Positions 16,212-20,910 of a DNA stretch of 20,910 nt are shown here, piece by piece (the first letter of the stretch is position 1; each line of letters opens with the position of its first letter). The DNA lies in contig JAJTDX010000040.1 in assembly GCA_021298235.1 (NCBI GenBank), forward strand, positions 1-20,910, given 5' to 3'. Position numbers and translations under genes: made by a program. The notes below the pieces were generated by a model. The model saw only the letters and a list, made by a program, of their open reading frames with translations. It was not told the DNA's origin and did not search any database. The DNA is from Cryomorphaceae bacterium (GTDB lineage: Bacteria; Bacteroidota; Bacteroidia; Flavobacteriales; Crocinitomicaceae).

Positions 16212-17300
16212 ATGGTAAATCAGGAGCAACTCAAGGAAATTTTAGGGAGAATAGAGGCCATTGCAGCTTATTTGAAGATTACTGAGAAACGAGTACAACT
16301 GAAAGAGGAGGAGCTTAAAACCCAAGATCCCTCTTTTTGGGATGATCCAAAAACAGCAGAGGCTCAAATGAAGTCGATCCGTACGCTTAAATTTTGGATC
16401 GAAGCCTACGATAAACTTAAGAATTCGTATGATGATCTTGAAGTACTCATTGAATTTGTTAAAGAGGGTGCGGCAGACGAATCAGAGGTGGATGAGGCAC
16501 ACAAGCTTTTGTTGAACGATGTAGAAGAACTCGAACTTAAAAATATGCTTTCCGGTGAAGAGGATGCCTTGAGTACGGTATTACAGATTACTGCAGGCGC
16601 TGGAGGCACGGAGAGTTGTGACTGGGCATCCATGCTCATGCGCATGTACATGATGTGGGGGCAGAAGAATGGCTACAAGATCAAGGAATTGAATTTTCAG
16701 GAAGGTGATGTAGCAGGGGTAAAGACAGTAACGCTAGAATTTGAAGGAGAATTTGCGTTCGGATATTTGAAAGGAGAAAACGGAGTTCATCGACTCGTTC
16801 GAATTTCGCCCTTTGACTCCAATGCCAAACGCCACACCTCTTTTGTTTCAGTCTATGTATACCCTTTGGTTGATGATAACATTGAAATTAATATCAATCC
16901 TGCAGATATTTCCTGGGACACCTTCCGATCAGGCGGTGCCGGAGGTCAAAATGTCAATAAGGTGGAGACAGCAGTTCGTTTAAAGCATGCTCCCTCCGGG
17001 ATAATTATAGAAAACTCCGAGTCTCGTTCACAGTTGGCGAATAAGGAAAAGGCCATGCAATTGTTGCGTTCACAGCTCTACGAACTAGAATTGAGAGCCC
17101 GAATGGAAAAACGAAGTGAGATTGAAGCGGGCAAGAAAAAAATAGAATGGGGTTCACAGATACGTAATTATGTCATGCATCCTTACAAGTTAGTCAAAGA
17201 CGTCAGGACCGGACATGAAACAGGAAATGTGGATGCTGTAATGGATGGTGATATTGGAGAGTTTTTAAAGGCTTTTCTAATGATGTATGGAGGCGATTAA
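16212..17300 (+). CDS. prfB: Peptide chain release factor 2, encoded in one frame
   Basis: RF2 reads UAA and UGA stop codons and triggers release of the finished peptide on the ribosome. The 362-residue protein has the codon-reading SPF tripeptide (199-201, RISPFD) and the GGQ motif (244-246, GGAGGQNVN). The helical N-terminal domain and the C-terminal [16 protein letters not shown] block are also present. SPF marks it as RF2, since RF1 has PxT at this place. Most bacterial prfB genes contain an in-frame UGA near codon 25 that needs a +1 shift. Here the matching stretch (YLKIT, residues 20-24) is read straight through, with no CTTTGA slip site. The ATG at 16212 gives the family-like start; a TTG at 16203 lies inside the promoter box. 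It is alone in its transcription unit. Confidence 0.97.
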   Translation: MVNQEQLKEILGRIEAIAAYLKITEKRVQLKEEELKTQDPSFWDDPKTAEAQMKSIRTLKFWIEAYDKLKNSYDDLEVLIEFVKEGAADESEVDEAHKLLLNDVEELELKNMLSGEEDALSTVLQITAGAGGTESCDWASMLMRMYMMWGQKNGYKIKELNFQEGDVAGVKTVTLEFEGEFAFGYLKGENGVHRLVRISPFDSNAKRHTSFVSVYVYPLVDDNIEININPADISWDTFRSGGAGGQNVNKVETAVRLKHAPSGIIIENSESRSQLANKEKAMQLLRSQLYELELRARMEKRSEIEAGKKKIEWGSQIRNYVMHPYKLVKDVRTGHETGNVDAVMDGDIGEFLKAFLMMYGGD

Positions 17301-17432
17301 ATCTGTAATTAAGTAAGACTACGTATTTATTCAACAAATTTCACTTAAACTTACTTGAAGGCTATCCTTTAATTTACGAAAGGCTTCCAACTTTTATTTC
17401 TTTTTAGGTTACTGATTCTGTTGCTTTGTTCT

Positions 17433-19010
17433 ATGAAAGCAGCACGAAATATATCAGGACTAATCAAAACATGGGTTGTTTTGATGTTCACTTTTAACCT
17501 AGTGGCGCAATCAAATGATCAGTATTTAATTGTTCGTTTGAAAAAAGATCAGGCAGGTAAATCCGTCGATCACCGGGCTGTGTTTTCTGAATGTAAGGAA
17601 TTTCATTTTATTCCATCAAAAGATGGTTCCCTTTATAGGTTGACCCTGGATGCAGAAAAATCAAGTGACTTCATCGAGAAGTTGAGGTCAAATTCGAATG
17701 TCGAACATGTTGAAATAGATTATCGAGCAGAATTAAATGGGGAACAAACAAGCATTCATCCTGAAGATCCTCATTACTATAAGCAATGGGCGTTTGAAAA
17801 CAGCGGAAATATTCCATTTGCGCCCTCAAAAGTGGGTGCTGATATTGAAATGGAAAAGGCATGGGCCATTGAACAAGGAGATTCAAGTGTGGTAGTGGCA
17901 ATAATCGACACCGGAGTGAAATGGGACCATCCTGAATTCAACGGACGGATTTGGACAAATCACGCTGAAATACCAAATAACGGACTGGATGACGATTCGA
18001 ATGGATATGTTGACGATGTTCAAGGATGGGATTTCGCTGACCTCGATAACAACCCAACAGACATGAATGGACATGGAACCAACATTGCATCGATCGTAGG
18101 TGCCAATCCAAACAATTCAATTGGGTTTGCCGGTATGGATTGGAATTGTAAGTTGATGAATTTAAAAGTGATGAATGAAAATGCATTTTACTCATGGTGG
18201 ATCGAAGCTATCTATTATGCCGTAGATAATGGAGCGCACGTTCTGAACATGTCTCTGGGAGGCGACGTTGAGTCTCAAGAATTGATCAATGCTGTGAATT
18301 ATGCACTTTCTCATAATGTTATTGTGGTGGTTTCTATGGGGAATGGCAATACGAATAAAATTTCATATCCTTCAAATGTGCCGGGTGTGATTGCAGTTGG
18401 ATCCACAGATCCCGACGACAATCGCAGTGAAGTGTTCAACTGGAGTCCAAATGCAGGTAGCAATTATGGGGAACATATATCTGTTGTGGCGCCTGGGAGC
18501 TATATTTTCGGAGTGAGTTACAAGGATGAATCAGATTTTAACACGTATTATTCCGGTACTTCGCAGGCAACTGCCTACGTTTCAGGCTTGGCCTCTTTGC
18601 TTAAAGCACAATTGCCTGAGTATTCAAATGCCCAAATAAAACAGTTGATTGAGCAGACTTCAGAGGATCAGATTGGAAAAACTTCAGAGGATAGTATCGG
18701 AAAGGATGATTTTTATGGAAATGGAAGAATCAATGCATTCAATGCCTTAAGCAAGAATGATCCTTCAAACTTTGAGCTCAATGGTGAAGACATTAGTTTG
18801 TATCCGAATCCGGCAAATGGAAAATTTGTAGTTCGTTACCCAAATCAAGTAGAATTCATCCGGGTGAGCAATTTGATGGGTGAGAGGATAGTAGATTTAA
18901 CGAATAATCAGAGTGAAAGCATGGAGATAACTCTTTCCGAACAAGGAGTTTTTGTAGTCACTTTTATTCATAAAAAACAAATCGTTTCAAAAAAGGTAGT
19001 CGTTCTTTAA
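17433..19010 (+). CDS. Secreted subtilisin-like serine protease (S8) with type IX sorting domain
   Basis: The 525-residue protein has a signal peptide (hydrophobic about 12-23, cut near LVAQ). An inhibitor_I9-like propeptide region follows (about 29-100), then the S8 catalytic domain. The triad is Asp159 (IIDTGV), His214 (NGHGTNIAS) and Ser377 (SGTSQATA); Asn304 in SMGNGN is the oxyanion residue. A C-terminal sorting domain (about 453-525) begins SLYPNPANGKF and ends in KKVVVL. It is expected to reach the surface or medium by Sec plus the type IX system, where it would degrade protein or process other surface proteins. The ATG at 17433 fits the signal peptide better than the TTG at 17421. An eight-residue tandem duplication lies at 409-424. 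The 132 bases before it hold no clear promoter box. Confidence 0.93.
   Translation: MKAARNISGLIKTWVVLMFTFNLVAQSNDQYLIVRLKKDQAGKSVDHRAVFSECKEFHFIPSKDGSLYRLTLDAEKSSDFIEKLRSNSNVEHVEIDYRAELNGEQTSIHPEDPHYYKQWAFENSGNIPFAPSKVGADIEMEKAWAIEQGDSSVVVAIIDTGVKWDHPEFNGRIWTNHAEIPNNGLDDDSNGYVDDVQGWDFADLDNNPTDMNGHGTNIASIVGANPNNSIGFAGMDWNCKLMNLKVMNENAFYSWWIEAIYYAVDNGAHVLNMSLGGDVESQELINAVNYALSHNVIVVVSMGNGNTNKISYPSNVPGVIAVGSTDPDDNRSEVFNWSPNAGSNYGEHISVVAPGSYIFGVSYKDESDFNTYYSGTSQATAYVSGLASLLKAQLPEYSNAQIKQLIEQTSEDQIGKTSEDSIGKDDFYGNGRINAFNALSKNDPSNFELNGEDISLYPNPANGKFVVRYPNQVEFIRVSNLMGERIVDLTNNQSESMEITLSEQGVFVVTFIHKKQIVSKKVVVL
18657..18704 (+). repeat. 24-bp tandem duplication inside the protease gene
   Basis: Two adjacent 24-base units encode TSEDQIGK and TSEDSIGK, just before the conserved FYGNGRINAFNAL segment at the end of the catalytic domain. 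Relatives usually have one short loop here. The reading frame is kept. Confidence 0.7.
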
Positions 19011-19112
19011 CCATTAACGGCTAAAGTTTAACCATTGACCAAGGAATTAAACAAATGGCAACATTCGGTTAACATAAGCCAATATTGTTCTGTATATAGT
19101 TTTATTGTGACT

Positions 19113-19120
19113 TAACTTTG
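19113..19120 (+). promoter_or_regulatory. Bacteroidota -7 promoter box for the beta-helix protein gene
   Basis: TAACTTTG matches TAnnTTTG exactly, 27 bases before the GTG start at 19148. Candidate upstream TTG at 19085-19087 is 25 bases away, longer than usual. Confidence 0.45.
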
Positions 19121-19147
19121 TATATTGTCAATCAAAAAACTATACAC

Positions 19148-20910
19148 GTGAAGTCTCGCGATCGCTCAAACGGATCAAGTTTTGATAAGTTCAACATTAG
19201 GTTGAGGAATAGTATACTTTTATCCGGTTTCCTGATTTTAATTTTTTCTAATCTTTTTGCCGCCAGTTGGTACGTGAATGACAATTCGCTCCTAGGGGAC
19301 ATTTATTGTACTTCCGTTGGATCAGCAGGTAATTCAGGCAGTTTGCCCTCTTCACCAAAAGCTTCATTGAGTTCGATCATTGCGCTTGCAGGGGTTGTAA
19401 ATGGAGACACGGTGTATGTGGATAAGGGAAATTTCAACGAAGTCAACCTCACCATCAACAAATCACTCGTTATTATAGGGGCAGGTCCTGGAAATACTGT
19501 TTTCACCGGCAATGCCTCTGTAAATCGGTTTGCTTCTATCACAGCTGACAACGTCAAAATTAAAAATCTAACACTTCGTAATTATTACCTAAACGCCAAT
19601 GGCCAGGTAATCACTATGACAGGCAGAACGGGTATTTTGTTTGAAAATGTAACCATTAAAGACAATCAAGGTTCCGCTGCGTCAGGGGTTAATTTTGATC
19701 TAACAAATTCTAATGTAACCTTTTTTGCATGTGTTTTCAGCTGTTCAGGATGGAATGCGGATGGAGGTGGAACGATACGTTCAACAGGTGGAACACTAGA
19801 TATCGAAAGATGTGTGTTTAAGGAGGTTAGAAATTTCGCAATTTCTGGAAATGGAGGTGCCATCGAAATGCAATCATCTGTTATTGTTACAATTATCAAC
19901 TCAACCTTCGATAATTGTAGCGCTAGGAGAGGTGGAGCCATTTATCAAGGAAGTGGAACATTAATTGTTTCAGGTAGCTGTTTCACAGATAATTTTACTG
20001 CCGGTGATCTGAGTGACCCAAGTAATGGTGGGGGTGCCTACTATTCTAATGCCCCTGCTGGATCTTCATGTTCCTTTACAAATTGCTCTTTTACAGGAAA
20101 TAAAGTTAGCCGTAACGGTGACCAAAACTCTTCTTGCGATGGTGGCACTGTTTTATTCAGAGGTGCAAATGGAACATTTTCCTTCGATAAATGCAGCTTT
20201 GACAATATCTCAACCTCGGCCTTCGATAAAGGGCAGGATTTTTATTTGGATGAGGGTACATTGACTGGAACAATTTCGAATTGCTCATTTGGGGCATCCA
20301 CGAATGCAAATGGTGGAGCCAAGGTGAATATTTACAATTTTGATCTTGAGGGCGGGGATGTAATCATCACTAATTCTAGTTCATGGACATTTACCGGCCT
20401 TGCATTTAGTGCGATCGATACCAATCCGCAAACATGGGATCCTTCCCTCTCTGGACCAAATACAGTCTGTGCAGATCCCTCAAATATTGCACCCTGTGGT
20501 TCAACTGTGGATTGTGCATCTGAGTCTGTAGCACCTGTAATCTTCAATTGCGCAACTGACCAGACTATTACGGATTGCTCGCCTATCGGGGATTACACAC
20601 CAGAGCTTTTGGCCTTTGATGATTGTAGCTTCTCTATTGTGCAATCCCCGGCATCAGGGACACTTTTGCCGAATGGAAGCCATGTGATAACTTTTACTGT
20701 CTCAGATCAAAGCCCGAATAGTCCTGATGCTACTTGCTCAATTACTGTGACTGTATCTGGTTGCGTTTGTACTCCTCCACCTGCACCAACGGGCAGTGCT
20801 TCACAGAGCTTTTGTTTGTCAGACGGGCCTACTGTTGCAGATCTTTCAGCGACGAGCGCAGGCACGTTGACTTGGTACGACCAGCCTACGGGTGGAACAG
20901 CCTATGTGAG
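19148..20910 (+). CDS. Large surface protein: Pmp-like beta-helix, HYR-like and CHU_C Ig-like segments; 3' end beyond window
   Basis: An open frame of 587 codons runs from a GTG to the window edge. No in-frame ATG lies before the signal sequence, and the GTG follows a good promoter box. After a charged N terminus comes a hydrophobic signal (LLSGFLILIFSNLFA, about 24-38). Residues about 40-400 show the GGA(I/Y)...FxxN rhythm of chlamydial Pmp and other right-handed beta-helix proteins (GGAIEMQSS, STFDNCSARRGGAIYQ, CFTDN, CSFTGN), rich in cysteine. About residues 455-540 form an HYR-like domain (VIFNCATDQTITDCSP to ATCSITVTVSG). The last residues (SFCLSDGPTVADLSAT, LTWYDQPTGGTAYV) match the Ig-like repeat common in type IX cargo. 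A C-terminal sorting domain is expected but not seen. The likely role is surface attachment or carbohydrate contact; no enzyme motif is visible. Confidence 0.85.
   Translation, partial: MKSRDRSNGSSFDKFNIRLRNSILLSGFLILIFSNLFAASWYVNDNSLLGDIYCTSVGSAGNSGSLPSSPKASLSSIIALAGVVNGDTVYVDKGNFNEVNLTINKSLVIIGAGPGNTVFTGNASVNRFASITADNVKIKNLTLRNYYLNANGQVITMTGRTGILFENVTIKDNQGSAASGVNFDLTNSNVTFFACVFSCSGWNADGGGTIRSTGGTLDIERCVFKEVRNFAISGNGGAIEMQSSVIVTIINSTFDNCSARRGGAIYQGSGTLIVSGSCFTDNFTAGDLSDPSNGGGAYYSNAPAGSSCSFTNCSFTGNKVSRNGDQNSSCDGGTVLFRGANGTFSFDKCSFDNISTSAFDKGQDFYLDEGTLTGTISNCSFGASTNANGGAKVNIYNFDLEGGDVIITNSSSWTFTGLAFSAIDTNPQTWDPSLSGPNTVCADPSNIAPCGSTVDCASESVAPVIFNCATDQTITDCSPIGDYTPELLAFDDCSFSIVQSPASGTLLPNGSHVITFTVSDQSPNSPDATCSITVTVSGCVCTPPPAPTGSASQSFCLSDGPTVADLSATSAGTLTWYDQPTGGTAYV

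Noticed and set aside
17301..17432. Terminator after prfB or promoter for the protease
   Set aside because: Possible stems (for example AAGTAAG with CTTACTT) have long loops and no T-run, and no TAnnTTTG box is present.
19006..19036. Direct repeat TTTAACCATT (19006-19015 and 19027-19036) as a regulatory or attachment site
   Set aside because: Ten A/T-rich bases repeated once, partly in the protease stop region, with no associated integrase or motif; chance is enough.

Overview
The window reads as ordinary chromosomal DNA from a member of the phylum Bacteroidota. The grounds are type IX secretion C-terminal sorting domains on two proteins, tandem SprB-type adhesin repeats, a CHU_C-type Ig-like segment, several copies of the Bacteroidota -7 promoter element TAnnTTTG, and almost no Shine-Dalgarno sequences. 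Gliding or surface-adhesive environmental lineages (Cytophagales, Flavobacteriales and relatives) fit best. I cannot name a genus.

Layout. Positions 1-1691 (minus) hold a nearly complete LolC/LolE/FtsX-type permease with an unusual extra periplasmic segment. It is divergent from, and overlaps at its 5' end, a NamZ/DUF1343 lipoprotein gene (1672-2944) that is broken by an indel near 2680. purE (2941-3429, minus) converges on that gene. Positions 3577-7266 encode a 1229-residue secreted protein with a PKD-like domain, eleven SprB-type repeats and a sorting domain. A bidirectional hairpin terminator separates it from a two-gene tyrosine degradation operon on the minus strand, hmgA then hppD (9678 to 7332). 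A divergent NAD-dependent threonine dehydrogenase gene follows (9929-10876), then a secreted MORN/YwqK-repeat protein (10996-11880) with a clear terminator.

Positions 11964-15224 form a tight cassette: deoC, a full-length aldehyde dehydrogenase, and a 293-residue aldehyde dehydrogenase-like protein that lacks the catalytic half. Together the last two resemble a split version of the two-domain ALDH16 enzyme. A small TonB-C domain protein and gcvH lie on the minus strand (15228-16065), divergent from a prfB that needs no programmed frameshift (16212-17300). The window closes with a secreted subtilisin-like protease bearing a sorting domain (17433-19010) and the first 587 codons of a large beta-helix/HYR/Ig-like surface protein (19148 to the edge).

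How the genes fit together. hmgA-hppD convert 4-hydroxyphenylpyruvate to maleylacetoacetate. TDH and GcvH both belong to threonine/glycine catabolism but are not co-transcribed. DeoC releases acetaldehyde and the adjacent dehydrogenase pair is the obvious candidate to oxidise it. Three long secreted proteins and the protease point to an active cell-surface programme. I found no RNA genes, insertion sequences, CRISPR arrays, phage genes or defence genes. The most interesting item is the DeoC/split-ALDH16-like cassette. The others are modest.
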